From positions 113,354-177,353 of the forward strand of contig NZ_JOAI01000008.1 of NCBI RefSeq assembly GCF_000717715.1: a stretch of DNA of 64,000 bases, read 5' to 3'. Below are positions 42,669 to 52,279 of this stretch, in pieces. This DNA is from Streptomyces sp. NRRL B-24484 (GTDB lineage Bacteria > Actinomycetota > Actinomycetes > Streptomycetales > Streptomycetaceae). Within the stretch, counting starts at the first letter, position 1; each line of letters begins with the position of its first letter. A program made the translations under genes and the position numbers. The notes beneath the pieces are model-generated. The model made no database searches and had not been told where the DNA came from. It worked only from the letters and a program-made list of their open reading frames with translations.

Positions 42669-44750
42669 ATGAACGATGCCGCGACCGACACCCACTGCCC
42701 GTACTGCGCGCTGCAGTGCGGGATGGGGCTGCGCCGCACGGACGGGCCCGTCCCGGTCGCCGTGGTGGAGCGGCCCGGCTTCCCGGTGAACCGGGGGGCG
42801 CTCTGCGGCAAGGGCACGAACGCCGCCGCGGTGCTCGCCCCCGGTGCCCGGCTGACCACCCCGCTGGTGCGCACCGGCGGGGAGCTGCGGCCCGCGTCCT
42901 GGGACGAGGCACTGGACCGGATCGCCGGCGCGGTGACGGCCACCGCGGCCGCGCACGGGCGGGACGCCGTCGGCGTGTTCGGCGGCGGCGGGCTGACCAA
43001 CGAGAAGGCGTACCTGCTGGGCAAGTTCGCGCGGGTGGTGCTCGGCACCTCGGCGATCGACTACAACGGCCGGTTCTGCATGTCCTCCGCGGCGGCCGGC
43101 GGCATCCGGGCGTTCGGGCTGGACCGCGGGCTGCCGTTCCCGGTCGAGGACATCCCGCGGGCCGGCTGCGTGATCCTGGTCGGCGGCAACCCGGCGGAGA
43201 CCATGCCGCCGTTCGTCCGCTACCTGCGCGAGCTGCAGGAGAACGGCGGCACGCTGGTCGTCGTCGACCCGCGGCGCACCCGGACGGCCGAACTCGCCGA
43301 CCTGCACCTCGCGCCGCGGCCGGGCACCGACCTGGCGCTGGCGCTCGGCATGCTGCACCTGGTGGTCGCCGAGGGCCGCACCGACGAGGAGTTCATCGCG
43401 GGGCGGACCAGCGGCTGGGCGGAGACCCGTGCGGCCGCCATGGCGCACTGGCCGGAGCACGTCGAGTCGGTGACGGGGGTGCCGCTGCCGCACCTGCGCG
43501 AGGCGGTGCGGCTGTTCTGCGAGGCGGGGACGGGCATGGTGCTGACCGCCCGCGGCCCCGAGCAGCAGGCCAAGGGCACCGACACGGTGAGCGCCTGGAT
43601 CAACCTGTGCCTGGCCACCGGCAACGCCGGCCGGCTCCACGCCGGGTACGGCTGCCTCACCGGGCAGGGCAACGGCCAGGGCGGCCGCGAGCACGGCCAG
43701 AAGGCCGACCAGCTGCCCGGCTACCGCAAGCTGGACGACCCGGCGGCGCGGGCCCACGTGGCCGCGGTGTGGGGCGTCGACCCGGACTCGCTGCCGCAGC
43801 CCGGGCGCAGCGCCTACGAGCTGCTGGACTCGCTCGGCACGGACGTGCGGACGCTGCTGCTGGCGGGCTCCAACCCGGTGGTGTCGGCGCCGCGTTCGGC
43901 GCACGTCACGGAGCGGCTGCGGTCGCTGGACTTCCTGGCCGTCAGCGACGTGGTGCTCTCCGAGACGGCGGCGCTGGCGGACGTGGTCCTGCCGGTCACC
44001 CAGTGGGCGGAGGAGACCGGCACCATGACCAACCTGGAGGGCCGGGTGATCCTGCGCCGCAAGGCGGCCGAGGCCCCGGCGGGGGTGCGCAGCGACCTGG
44101 AGGTGCTGCACGGGCTGGCCGGGCGGCTCGGCCACGGCGAGGGCTTCCCGACCGAGCCGGAGAAGGCCTTCGACGAGCTGCGCCGGGCGTCGGCCGGCGG
44201 CGCCGCGGACTACGCGGGGATCAGCTACGAGCGGATCGAGGCCGAGGAGGGGGTGTTCTGGCCGTGCCCGTCGGCGGACCACCCGGGCACCCCGCGGCTG
44301 TTCCTCGACCGGTTCGCGACACCGGACGGGCGGGCCAGGTTCACCGCGGTGCACCACCGTCCGGCCGGTGAGGAGCCGGACGAGGAGTACCCGGTGCGAC
44401 TGACCACCGGCCGGGTGCTGGCGCAGTACCAGTCCGGTGCGCAGACCCGCCGGGTGGCCGAGCTGAACGCGGCCGCGCCCGGTGCGTTCGTCGAACTGCA
44501 CCCGAGACTCGCCGAGCGGCTCGGGGTGCGCGACGGCGAGCAGGTGGCCGTGGTGAGCCGGCGCGGACGGACCGTCACCCCCGCGCGGCTCACCACGGCG
44601 ATCCGGCCGGACACGGTGTTCATGCCGTTCCACTGGCCGGGCGCGGCCAACGCCAACCTGCACACCAACCCGGCGCTCGACCCGGTGTCCCGGATGCCGG
44701 AGTTCAAGGCCTGCGCGGTGCGGCTGGAGCGGTGCGAGGGCGGCGGCTGA
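42669..44750 (+). CDS. nasA: Assimilatory nitrate reductase catalytic subunit
   Basis: This 693-residue cytoplasmic molybdenum bis-MGD enzyme reduces nitrate to nitrite. The N-terminal [4Fe-4S] ligands are C10, C13, C17 and C46 (CPYCALQCGMG and ALCGKG). The molybdopterin core follows, with GGGLTNEKAYLLGKFARVVLGT, YNGRFCMSSAA (Mo-ligand cysteine expected here), LTGQGNGQGGREHG, and the C-terminal dinucleotide-binding domain ending MPFHWPGAANANLH. There is no C-terminal [2Fe-2S] BFD domain as in the longer Klebsiella NasA. The chelatase is divergent, and nirBD lie downstream past an ABC exporter. GlnR-like boxes upstream fit nitrogen control. Confidence 0.93.
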   Translation: MNDAATDTHCPYCALQCGMGLRRTDGPVPVAVVERPGFPVNRGALCGKGTNAAAVLAPGARLTTPLVRTGGELRPASWDEALDRIAGAVTATAAAHGRDAVGVFGGGGLTNEKAYLLGKFARVVLGTSAIDYNGRFCMSSAAAGGIRAFGLDRGLPFPVEDIPRAGCVILVGGNPAETMPPFVRYLRELQENGGTLVVVDPRRTRTAELADLHLAPRPGTDLALALGMLHLVVAEGRTDEEFIAGRTSGWAETRAAAMAHWPEHVESVTGVPLPHLREAVRLFCEAGTGMVLTARGPEQQAKGTDTVSAWINLCLATGNAGRLHAGYGCLTGQGNGQGGREHGQKADQLPGYRKLDDPAARAHVAAVWGVDPDSLPQPGRSAYELLDSLGTDVRTLLLAGSNPVVSAPRSAHVTERLRSLDFLAVSDVVLSETAALADVVLPVTQWAEETGTMTNLEGRVILRRKAAEAPAGVRSDLEVLHGLAGRLGHGEGFPTEPEKAFDELRRASAGGAADYAGISYERIEAEEGVFWPCPSADHPGTPRLFLDRFATPDGRARFTAVHHRPAGEEPDEEYPVRLTTGRVLAQYQSGAQTRRVAELNAAAPGAFVELHPRLAERLGVRDGEQVAVVSRRGRTVTPARLTTAIRPDTVFMPFHWPGAANANLHTNPALDPVSRMPEFKACAVRLERCEGGG

Positions 44751-44757
44751 CCGGAGG

Positions 44758-44799
44758 GCCGCCCTGCGGCTGACCGGTTCCGGCCAGCCGCAGGGCGGC
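44758..44799 (+). terminator. Terminator after nasA
   Basis: Perfect 15-base arms 44758-44772 and 44785-44799 with an inner CCGG pair, 8 bases past the nasA stop. Confidence 0.8.
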
Positions 44800-44856
44800 A
44801 CCGGGCTGCCAGGATGGTGCCACCCCCGCACCGAACTCCTCCCCCAGGAACCGTCC

Positions 44857-46623
44857 ATGGCGCTGCCCCAGGGTCCGCTCAGCCACCGTTACCGGGGCGA
44901 GCACCCCGTCCGCACCCTCCTCTACCTCTTCCGGCCCGACCGGGGGCGCGTCGCCCTCGCCGTCGCCGTGTTCTTCTGCAAGCACGCGCCGGTCTGGCTG
45001 CTGCCGCTGATCACCGCGAACATCGTGGACGTGGTCGTCCGGCACCGGCCGGTCTCCGTGCTGTGGTGGAACTCGGCGGTGCTGCTGGTGATCCTGCTGC
45101 TCAACCTGCCGCTGCACCTGCTGTACGTGCACTGGATGCACGGTTCGATCCGCAGGATGGGCACCCGGCTGCGTTCGGCGCTCTGCCACCGGATGCAGCA
45201 GCTGTCCATCGGCTACCACTCGCGGGTCAGCGCCGGTGTGCTGCAGGCCAAGGTGATCCGTGACGTCGAGGGCATCGAGAACGCCTCCCAGCAGACCGCC
45301 GACAACGGGCTCGCCGCGATCGCCACCCTCAGCGGCGGCCTGGTCGTCATCGGCCTGCAGACGCCGGCCTTCCTGCCGGTCTTCCTGGTGATCGTGCCGG
45401 CCGCGGCGGTACTGGTCGTCCGGCTCCGGGAACGGCTGCGCAGCCAGAACGAGTCCTTCCGGCTGGAGGTCGAGCGGCTGTCCTCGCGGGTCGGCGAGAT
45501 GACCACGCTGATCCCGATCACCCGGGCGCACGGCCTGGAGCGGACCGCGCTGCGCCGGGTGGACCGCACCCTCGGCCGGGTGCTGGACGCGGGCCTGCGC
45601 CTCGACCTGCTCAACGGCCGCTTCGGCTCGCTCGCCTGGATCCTGCTCAACGCGATCGGGGTGGGCTGCCTGGCCGGCTCCGCGCTGGTCGCCTACTACG
45701 GCTGGCTGGACGTCACCCCGGGCGCGGTGGTGATGCTCAGCGCGTACTTCTCCGGCCTGACCGGCTCGGTCACCACCCTGCTGACGCTGACCCCGCAGCT
45801 CGGCAAGGGGCTGGAGTCCGTCCGCTCGGTCGGCGAGGTGCTGCAGGCCCCCGACCTGGAGGAGAACTCCGGCAAGGCGGAGGTCGCGCAGGTCTCCGGC
45901 CGGATCGAGTTCCGCGGCGTCGGGCACACCTACCCGGGCGGCGAGGAGCCCTCGGTGAGCGGCTTCGACCTGACCGTGCGGCCGGGCGAGACGATCGCGC
46001 TGGTCGGCGGCTCCGGCGCGGGCAAGTCGACGGTGCTCAACCTGCTGATCGGCTTCCTGCGGCCGACCGGGGGCAGCATCCTGCTGGACGGCACCGACAT
46101 GGAGCAGCTGGACCTGCGCAGCTACCGCAAGTTCCTGTCGGTGGTGCCGCAGGAGTCGATCCTGTTCGAGGGCAGCATCCGGGAGAACGTCACCTACGGC
46201 CTGAAGGACGTGCCCGAGGAGACCGTGCGGGCCGCGCTGCGGGACGCCAACGCACTGGAGTTCATCGACCGGCTGCCGCAGGGCCTGGACACCGTCGTCG
46301 GCGAGCGCGGCGCCCGGCTGTCCGGCGGCCAGAAGCAGCGCCTGGCGATCGCCCGGGCGCTGATCCGCGACCCGCGGGTGCTGATCCTCGACGAGGCGAC
46401 CTCCGCCCTGGACTCCCGCTCCGAGGCGCTGGTGCAGCAGGCGCTCGCCCGGCTGGTCGAGGGCCGCACGGTGTTCGTGGTCGCCCACCGGCTCTCCACG
46501 ATCAGGAACGCCGACCGGATCGTGGTGATGGACCGCGGCCGGATCGCCGAGGTCGGCCCGCACGCCGAACTCCTGCGCAGCGGTGGGGCGTACGCCGGAC
46601 TGCAGGCCGCCCAGCTCGCCTGA
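44857..46623 (+). CDS. ABC exporter half-transporter (fused membrane and ATPase domains)
   Basis: This 588-residue protein has a six-helix type I exporter domain (about residues 25-310) and an ATPase with VGGSGAGKST (Walker A), a Q-loop near VVPQESILFEG, LSGGQKQRLAIARAL (signature), LILDEATSALD (Walker B) and the H-loop in VAHRLSTI. It would act as a homodimer. Substrate is not predictable; lipids, peptides or drugs are all possible. Its place between nasA and nirB is not explained by nitrogen metabolism, and it has its own ribosome site (AGGAA) and an upstream terminator, so it may be an independent unit. Confidence 0.92.
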   Translation: MALPQGPLSHRYRGEHPVRTLLYLFRPDRGRVALAVAVFFCKHAPVWLLPLITANIVDVVVRHRPVSVLWWNSAVLLVILLLNLPLHLLYVHWMHGSIRRMGTRLRSALCHRMQQLSIGYHSRVSAGVLQAKVIRDVEGIENASQQTADNGLAAIATLSGGLVVIGLQTPAFLPVFLVIVPAAAVLVVRLRERLRSQNESFRLEVERLSSRVGEMTTLIPITRAHGLERTALRRVDRTLGRVLDAGLRLDLLNGRFGSLAWILLNAIGVGCLAGSALVAYYGWLDVTPGAVVMLSAYFSGLTGSVTTLLTLTPQLGKGLESVRSVGEVLQAPDLEENSGKAEVAQVSGRIEFRGVGHTYPGGEEPSVSGFDLTVRPGETIALVGGSGAGKSTVLNLLIGFLRPTGGSILLDGTDMEQLDLRSYRKFLSVVPQESILFEGSIRENVTYGLKDVPEETVRAALRDANALEFIDRLPQGLDTVVGERGARLSGGQKQRLAIARALIRDPRVLILDEATSALDSRSEALVQQALARLVEGRTVFVVAHRLSTIRNADRIVVMDRGRIAEVGPHAELLRSGGAYAGLQAAQLA

Positions 46624-46675
46624 CCCGGGGCTCACAGCGGGCTCCGCGCGCCGCTGAGGTCGACTTTCCGCTCGC

Positions 46676-46702
46676 GAAACAGAGCGGCCCCGGCCGGGAA
46701 AC
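46676..46702 (+). promoter_or_regulatory. GlnR half-site pair upstream of the nir operon
   Basis: Two GAAAC elements (46676-46680 and 46698-46702) are 17 bases apart, the same spacing as in the nasA region, and lie 12-38 bases before the first gene of the nir operon. No clear gTnAC partners are seen, so this is weaker than the site at 42533-42569. Confidence 0.4.
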
Positions 46703-46713
46703 CTCCGGCGACC

Positions 46714-48015
46714 ATGCTCAAGGGCATGACAGCGACGGACAGCACAGCGGAGCCGCGGATCGTGGTGATCGGCGGCGGCATGGCCGGCCACCGGCTCGCC
46801 CAGCAGCTCACCGCCCATGGCGCACGCCGGGTGACGCTGCTCGCCGAGGAGGAGCAGGCTCCCTACAACCGGGTCCTGCTCGCCGAGGTGCTGGCCGGCC
46901 GGTACGCCCCGGACATCGCGGCCCTGGCGGCACTCCCCCCGCAGGTGGAGTGCCACCGGGCCCGGGCCGTCCGGATCGACCGCGAGCACCGCCTGGTGCA
47001 GTGCGACGACGGCGCCGCCGTCGGGTACGACCACCTGGTCCTCGCCACCGGCTCCAACCCCGTCCTGCCGCCGCTGCGCGGCCTGTTCGACGACGCCCTG
47101 ACCGGCAGTGAGCGGCACGAGCTTCCGGCGGGCGTCTTCGCCTTCCGGACGATGGCCGACTGCGAGCTGATCGACCGTCACCTGCCGGGTGTCCGGCAGG
47201 CCGTGGTCGTCGGCGGCGGACTCCTCGGGGTGAGCGCCGCCCGGGCGCTCGCCGCCCGCGGCGTCCAGGTGGTGCTGGCCCACCAGGGCGAACACCTGAT
47301 GGAGCGCCACCTCGACGAGGAGTCCGCCGGCCTGCTCCGAGCCCACCTCGCCGAACTCGGCGTCGAGGTGCACACCGAGTGCCGGGTGCGCTCCGCGCTC
47401 ACCGAGGACCGCCGGATCACCGGCGTCGAACTCGCCGACGGCTTCCGGCTGGACGCCGAACTCCTCGTCATCGCCACCGGGGTGCGGCCGCGCACCGGCC
47501 TCGCCGCCGCGGCCGGGCTGGAGGTGCGCCGCGGCATCGTCGTCGACGACCGGCTGCGCACCTCCGACCCGGCGGTGCACGCCGTCGGCGACTGCGCCGA
47601 GCACCGCGGCACCGTCTACGGCCTGGCCGGCCCCGCCCTCGCGCAGGCCGACCACCTGGCCCGGCTGCTGTGCGGCCAGGACGCCCCGTACCGGGGCAGC
47701 CGGCTGCTCACCCGGCTCACCCTGGCCGGCCCGGACTCGGCGCCGCTGGACCTCGCCGCCTTCGGCGAGACCTCGCCGTCCGGCCCCGGCGACCGGGTCG
47801 TCCGGCTCGCCGACGCCAGCCGAGGCACCTACCGCAAGGTCATCGTCCGCCGCGACGACCTGGGCGGCGACCGCCTGGTCGGCGGCGTCCTGCTCGGCGA
47901 CCTCGGCACCGTCGGCGACCTCGCCGGCACCTGGGAGGGCGACGAAGCCCTGTCCGCACACCCGCTGCACCTGCTCACCACCCAGAGCACGACCCCCGGA
48001 GGGCCCTCCCGATGA
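46714..48015 (+). CDS. NAD(P)/FAD-dependent oxidoreductase of the nitrite/nitrate reductase system
   Basis: This 433-residue flavoprotein has an N-terminal FAD fold (IVVIGGGMAGHRLAQQL), PYNRVLLAEVLAGRY, HLVLATGSNPVLPP, a second Rossmann fold (AVVVGGGLLGVSAARALAARG) and the FAD-binding VHAVGDCAEHRG. It resembles the N-terminal half of NirB and rubredoxin-type reductases, so it probably passes electrons from NAD(P)H to nitrate reductase NasA or to the nitrite reductase. It opens the nir operon: its stop overlaps nirB by four bases. ATG at 46714 and at 46726 are both possible starts, and neither has a clear ribosome site. Confidence 0.88.
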   Translation: MLKGMTATDSTAEPRIVVIGGGMAGHRLAQQLTAHGARRVTLLAEEEQAPYNRVLLAEVLAGRYAPDIAALAALPPQVECHRARAVRIDREHRLVQCDDGAAVGYDHLVLATGSNPVLPPLRGLFDDALTGSERHELPAGVFAFRTMADCELIDRHLPGVRQAVVVGGGLLGVSAARALAARGVQVVLAHQGEHLMERHLDEESAGLLRAHLAELGVEVHTECRVRSALTEDRRITGVELADGFRLDAELLVIATGVRPRTGLAAAAGLEVRRGIVVDDRLRTSDPAVHAVGDCAEHRGTVYGLAGPALAQADHLARLLCGQDAPYRGSRLLTRLTLAGPDSAPLDLAAFGETSPSGPGDRVVRLADASRGTYRKVIVRRDDLGGDRLVGGVLLGDLGTVGDLAGTWEGDEALSAHPLHLLTTQSTTPGGPSR

Positions 48016-50633
48016 CCACCAGCCCGATGACCACCAGCAAGCCGACCGTCGTCCTGGTCGGGTACGGCATGGTCGGCCACCGCTTCCTGGAAGCCCTCGC
48101 CGACACCGGTGCCGCCGACCGCTACCGGGTCGTCGTCCTCGCCGAGGAGCCCCGGCACGCCTACGACCGCGTCGCCCTCACCTCGTACTTCTCCGGCAAG
48201 TCCGCCGACGACCTGCTGCTCGCCGAGGAGGGCTTCGCCGACAAGCACGGCTTCGAGGTGCACCTCTCCTCCCCCGTCGCCTCGATCGACCGGACGGCGA
48301 AGACCGTCACCACCGCGGCCGGGAACACGATCGGCTACGACACCCTGGTGCTGGCCACCGGCTCCTACCCGTTCGTCCCGCCGGTCGACGGCAAGGACGC
48401 CGAGGGCTGCTTCGTCTACCGGACCATCGAGGACCTGGAGGCCATCGAGGCGTACGCGGCGACCGCCAACGTCGGCGCGGTGGTCGGCGGCGGCCTGCTC
48501 GGCCTGGAGGCGGCCGGCGCGCTCAGGGGCCTCGGCCTGGAGACCCACGTGGTCGAGTTCGCGCCGCGGCTGATGCCCGTCCAGGTGGACGAGGGCGGCG
48601 GCGAGGCGCTGCGCCGCACCATCGAGGAGATGGGCGTCGTCGTGCACACCGGGGTCGGCACCAAGACCGTGGTGGTCGAGGACGGCAGGGCCCGCGGCAT
48701 GACCTTCACCGACGGCTCCGACCTGGAGACCGACCTGGTGATCTTCTCGGCCGGCGTCCGCCCCCGCGACCAGCTGGCCCGCGACTGCGGCCTGGACGTC
48801 GGCGAGCGCGGCGGCATCGCCGTCGACGCGTACTGCCGGACCTCCGACGAGCACGTCTTCGCCATCGGCGAGTGCGCGCTCGCCGTCGACGGCCGGGTCT
48901 ACGGCCTGGTCGCCCCCGGCTACGAGATGGCCCAGGCCGTCGCCCAGCAGCTCGCCGACGAGACGTGCAAGCCGTTCACCGGCGCCGACCTCTCCACCAA
49001 GCTCAAGCTCCTCGGTGTCGACGTCGCCAGCTTCGGCGACGCCTTCGGCACCACCGAGGGCTCGCTGGACGTCGTCTACTCCGACTCCCGCTCCGGCATC
49101 TACAAGAAGCTCGTCGTCACCGCCGACGGCGCGCTGCTCGGCGGCATCCTGGTCGGCGACGCCGAGGCGTACTCCTCCCTGCGACCGCTGGCCGGGACGG
49201 GCAACCCGCTGCCCGTGCCCGCCGAGTCCCTCGTCCTCCCGGCCGGCTCAGGCGCCCCCGTCTCGCTCGGCAGCTCCGCGCTGCCGGACGACGCGGTGGT
49301 CTGCAACTGCCACAACGTCACCAAGGGCCAGGTCCGTTCGGCCGTCACCGAGCACTCCTGCACCACCGTGCCCGAGGTCAAGAAGTGCACCAAGGCCGGC
49401 ACCGGCTGCGGCTCCTGCATCAAGCTGCTCTCCACCATCGTCACCGACGAGCTGGAGGCCTCCGGCGTCGAGGTCGACAGGGGCCTGTGCCCCTGCTTCG
49501 CCCACACCCGCGCCGAGCTGTACGAGATCGTCCGGGTCAAGCGGATCGCCACCCACCGGCAGCTGCTCGCCGAGCACGGCCGCGCCCCCGAGGGCGCCGA
49601 GGGCTGCGAGGTCTGCAAGCCGACCGTCGGCTCGATCATCGCCTCGCTCGCCCCCGAGCTGGAGGCCTCCGGGCACATCCTGGACGGCGAGCAGGCCGCC
49701 CTGCAGGACACCAACGACCACTTCCTGGCCAACCTGCAGAAGAACGGCTCCTACTCGGTCGTGCCGCGGATCCCCGGCGGCGAGATCACCCCGGACAAGC
49801 TCATCGTGATCGGCGAGGTCGCCCGCGACTTCGGCCTCTACACCAAGATCACCGGCGGTCAGCGGATAGACCTGTTCGGCGCCAGCGTCGACCAGCTCCC
49901 GCAGATCTGGTCCCGCCTGGTCGCGGCCGGCTTCGAGTCCGGCCACGCCTACGGCAAGTCGCTGCGCACCGTGAAGTCCTGCGTCGGCTCGACCTGGTGC
50001 CGCTACGGCGTCCAGGACTCCGTCGCCATGGCGATCCAGCTGGAGCTGCGCTACCGCGGCCTGCGCAGCCCGCACAAGCTCAAGTCGGCCGTCTCCGGCT
50101 GCGCCCGCGAGTGCGCCGAGGCCCGCGGCAAGGACTTCGGCATCATCGCCACCTCCAACGGCTGGAACCTGTACGTCGGCGGCAACGGCGGCGCGACCCC
50201 CCGCCACGCGGACCTGCTCGCCCAGGACCTCGACGACGAGCAGCTGATCCGGCTGATCGACCGGTTCCTGATGTTCTACATCCGCACCGCCGACCGGCTG
50301 GAGCGCACCTCCACCTGGCTGGAGCGCATCGAGGGCGGTCTCGACCACGTCCGCGACGTGGTGGTGGACGACTCGCTCGGCATCTGCGCCGACCTGGAGG
50401 CCCTGATGGCCAACCACGTCGCCGACTACCAGGACGAGTGGGCCGCCACCCTGGCCGACCCGGACCGGATGCGCCGCTTCGTCTCCTTCGTCAACGCCCC
50501 GGGCGTGCCGGACCCGAGCATCCAATTCACCCCCGAGCGCGACCAGATCAAGCCCGACCTGGTGCTCCTCGCCACCGAGGAGGAACTGCTCGCCGCCCTC
50601 GACCCCGACAACGCGCTCCTGGAGACCCGATGA
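48012..50633 (+). CDS. nirB: Nitrite reductase large subunit
   Basis: This 873-residue cytoplasmic NADH-dependent siroheme enzyme reduces nitrite to ammonium. Order: FAD domain (VVLVGYGMVGHRFLEAL), NADH domain (AVVGGGLLGLEAAGAL), the BFD-like [2Fe-2S] domain with CNCHNVTKGQV and KAGTGCGSC, a second cysteine-containing repeat (CPCFAHTRAELYEIV, CEVCKPTVGS), then the nitrite/sulfite reductase repeats. Siroheme/[4Fe-4S] ligands lie in SCVGSTWCRYG and SGCARECAEA. It starts in the stop codon of the flavoprotein gene and overlaps nirD by four bases, so the three genes are tightly coupled. Confidence 0.96.
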   Translation: MTTSPMTTSKPTVVLVGYGMVGHRFLEALADTGAADRYRVVVLAEEPRHAYDRVALTSYFSGKSADDLLLAEEGFADKHGFEVHLSSPVASIDRTAKTVTTAAGNTIGYDTLVLATGSYPFVPPVDGKDAEGCFVYRTIEDLEAIEAYAATANVGAVVGGGLLGLEAAGALRGLGLETHVVEFAPRLMPVQVDEGGGEALRRTIEEMGVVVHTGVGTKTVVVEDGRARGMTFTDGSDLETDLVIFSAGVRPRDQLARDCGLDVGERGGIAVDAYCRTSDEHVFAIGECALAVDGRVYGLVAPGYEMAQAVAQQLADETCKPFTGADLSTKLKLLGVDVASFGDAFGTTEGSLDVVYSDSRSGIYKKLVVTADGALLGGILVGDAEAYSSLRPLAGTGNPLPVPAESLVLPAGSGAPVSLGSSALPDDAVVCNCHNVTKGQVRSAVTEHSCTTVPEVKKCTKAGTGCGSCIKLLSTIVTDELEASGVEVDRGLCPCFAHTRAELYEIVRVKRIATHRQLLAEHGRAPEGAEGCEVCKPTVGSIIASLAPELEASGHILDGEQAALQDTNDHFLANLQKNGSYSVVPRIPGGEITPDKLIVIGEVARDFGLYTKITGGQRIDLFGASVDQLPQIWSRLVAAGFESGHAYGKSLRTVKSCVGSTWCRYGVQDSVAMAIQLELRYRGLRSPHKLKSAVSGCARECAEARGKDFGIIATSNGWNLYVGGNGGATPRHADLLAQDLDDEQLIRLIDRFLMFYIRTADRLERTSTWLERIEGGLDHVRDVVVDDSLGICADLEALMANHVADYQDEWAATLADPDRMRRFVSFVNAPGVPDPSIQFTPERDQIKPDLVLLATEEELLAALDPDNALLETR

Positions 50634-50983
50634 CCACCGTCGCCACCACCACCCGCGTCGAGCTGCTGACCGACCGGTCCTGGACGACCGTCTGCGACTG
50701 GGAGCGGCTCGTCCCCGGCCGCGGCGTCGCCGTCCTGCTGCCGGACGGCACCCAGGCCGCCGTCTTCCGCGACCGCGCCGACCGCCTCTACGCGGTCGCC
50801 AACCGCGACCCGTTCACCGGGGCGTACGTACTCTCCCGCGGCCTGGTCGGCTCCACCGCCGACGGCCGGGTGTACGTCGCCTCGCCGCTCCTCAAGCAGC
50901 GCTTCGACCTGGCGACCGGCGAGTGCCTGGACGACGAGACGGTCCGCATCCCGGTGCACACCGCCCGGCTCGGCGAGGTCTGA
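50630..50983 (+). CDS. nirD: Nitrite reductase small subunit
   Basis: This 117-residue Rieske-fold protein forms the small subunit of assimilatory nitrite reductase. It shows WTTVCDWERLVPGRGVAVLLPDGTQAAVFRDRADRLYAVANRDPFTGAYVLSRGLVG in parts and VASPLLKQRFDLATGECLDD. The Rieske cysteine-histidine pairs are absent, as normal for NirD. Its ATG overlaps the nirB stop (ATGA). The operon ends here with a hairpin at 51034-51074. Confidence 0.94.
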   Translation: MTTVATTTRVELLTDRSWTTVCDWERLVPGRGVAVLLPDGTQAAVFRDRADRLYAVANRDPFTGAYVLSRGLVGSTADGRVYVASPLLKQRFDLATGECLDDETVRIPVHTARLGEV

Positions 50984-51033
50984 ACCCCGGCCGGCCCCGC
51001 CGGCCCTCCCGCCCGCCACCGCCCCTGATCGGC

Positions 51034-51074
51034 CCGGCCGTCCGCAGTCCCTGCCCTGACCCGCGGACGGCCGG
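51034..51074 (+). terminator. Terminator of the nir operon
   Basis: Twelve-base perfect arms 51034-51045 and 51063-51074 with a 17-base loop, about 50 bases past the nirD stop. Confidence 0.65.
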
Positions 51075-51173
51075 TGCTCCTTCGGGGGCACCCCGCTGTT
51101 CGGGGCCGTTCCAGGCCCTTCCGGGCGTTCCGCCGTTCCGGGCCGTTCCGCAGCGGAGGGTGGGGCGGCCGGC

Positions 51174-52181
51174 TCAGCCGCGGACGGCCGCCAGGACGGC
51201 CCGGGCCATCCCCTGCTCGCCCCGGGCGTTGGGGTGCAGCGGTGCGGCGCCCCCGGCCGGCAGCGCGGGCTCGATCCAGCGCTCGGCCTCCCCCGCGCAC
51301 ATGTCGTGGCCCGCCGAGGCGGCCGCGGTGTCCACGAACACCGCCCCGGCCGCGGCGGCCCGCTCCCGCAGCATCCCGTTCAGCTGCTGCTGCTTCTCGG
51401 TGAGGAAGGTCAGGTCGGCGGCGGCGAAGCCGTCCCCGAGGGTCTCCCGGCAGGCCGCCGGGTCGGCCGGGAGCAGCGCCGGGTAGCCCACCACGTACAC
51501 CCGTGCCGAGGGCGCCCGGCGGTGGACCTCCGCCAGGGCGGTGCCGACCTTCCGGCCCGCCGCGGCGACCTGCTGCTGCACCTCGTCCGGACCGCCGCCG
51601 GCCGCGGCGTAGACGGCCCGGCAGGCCGAGGCCGCGCCGCCGGTGGCGCCGCCCGCGGCCAGGGTGGAGCGCAGGCTCTCCCGCGCGCAGCGGGTGACGA
51701 CGTCCATGAAGCCGGCGTCGTTGCCGCCGATCCCGACAGTCACCAGCCGGGTGGTGCCGGCGAGGGCGTCCAGCTGGGGCGGGTTGGTGCCGTCCGCGGT
51801 GCGCTGCGGGGCGGTCAGGTCGCCGGTGCGGGCGCCGCTGCAGCTGACGTCCCGGAAGCCGTCCCCCGTCAGGCCGAGCCCGGCGGCGACCAGCGCCGGG
51901 TAGTTCACCCCGGAACGGGCGCACCCCGCCGGGGTGCCGCTCTGCGGCGGCACCTTCGGGCCCGAGGTGTAGGAGTCGCCGAGGGCGACGTACGGTCCGG
52001 CCGGCGAAGGGGAGCCCTGCGGGGCCGACTGCCCCGGGGACGGCCGGAGCGCCTGGCCCGAGGGACCGGCGGGCGGTGCGGCCCGCGCGCCCCCGTCCGC
52101 GCCGCAGCCGACCGCGGCCAGCAGCACCGGCAGCAGGGCCGCCGCCAGGGCGGTTCCGCCGCCGTCACGCCGTCGTGCCAT
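51174..52181 (-). CDS. Secreted SGNH/GDSL lipase-esterase, probable lipoprotein
   Basis: This 335-residue exported hydrolase has a signal region with a possible lipobox at LAAVGC (about residue 26) and a Pro/Ser/Gly linker. The catalytic blocks follow: YVALGDSYTSG (nucleophile Ser), DVSCSGART, TVGIGGNDAGF (oxyanion Gly/Asn) and LHPNARGEQG (His with Asp three residues before in the family, here ALPA). Six or more cysteines suggest disulfides as in Streptomyces rimosus lipase. It probably acts on lipids or acylated polymers outside the cell. ATG start at 52181; the upstream region holds the G-run array at 52280. Confidence 0.88.
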   Translation of the reverse strand: MARRRDGGGTALAAALLPVLLAAVGCGADGGARAAPPAGPSGQALRPSPGQSAPQGSPSPAGPYVALGDSYTSGPKVPPQSGTPAGCARSGVNYPALVAAGLGLTGDGFRDVSCSGARTGDLTAPQRTADGTNPPQLDALAGTTRLVTVGIGGNDAGFMDVVTRCARESLRSTLAAGGATGGAASACRAVYAAAGGGPDEVQQQVAAAGRKVGTALAEVHRRAPSARVYVVGYPALLPADPAACRETLGDGFAAADLTFLTEKQQQLNGMLRERAAAAGAVFVDTAAASAGHDMCAGEAERWIEPALPAGGAAPLHPNARGEQGMARAVLAAVRG

Positions 52182-52279
52182 GAGTCCCCCCGGGTTTCGT
52201 TCCTGGTCGTCCCAACGTACGGGACGTGCGGGGAAGCTCCCGGACCGCGGGACGGCCGTGTCGCCCGGCCCCGGGCGCC

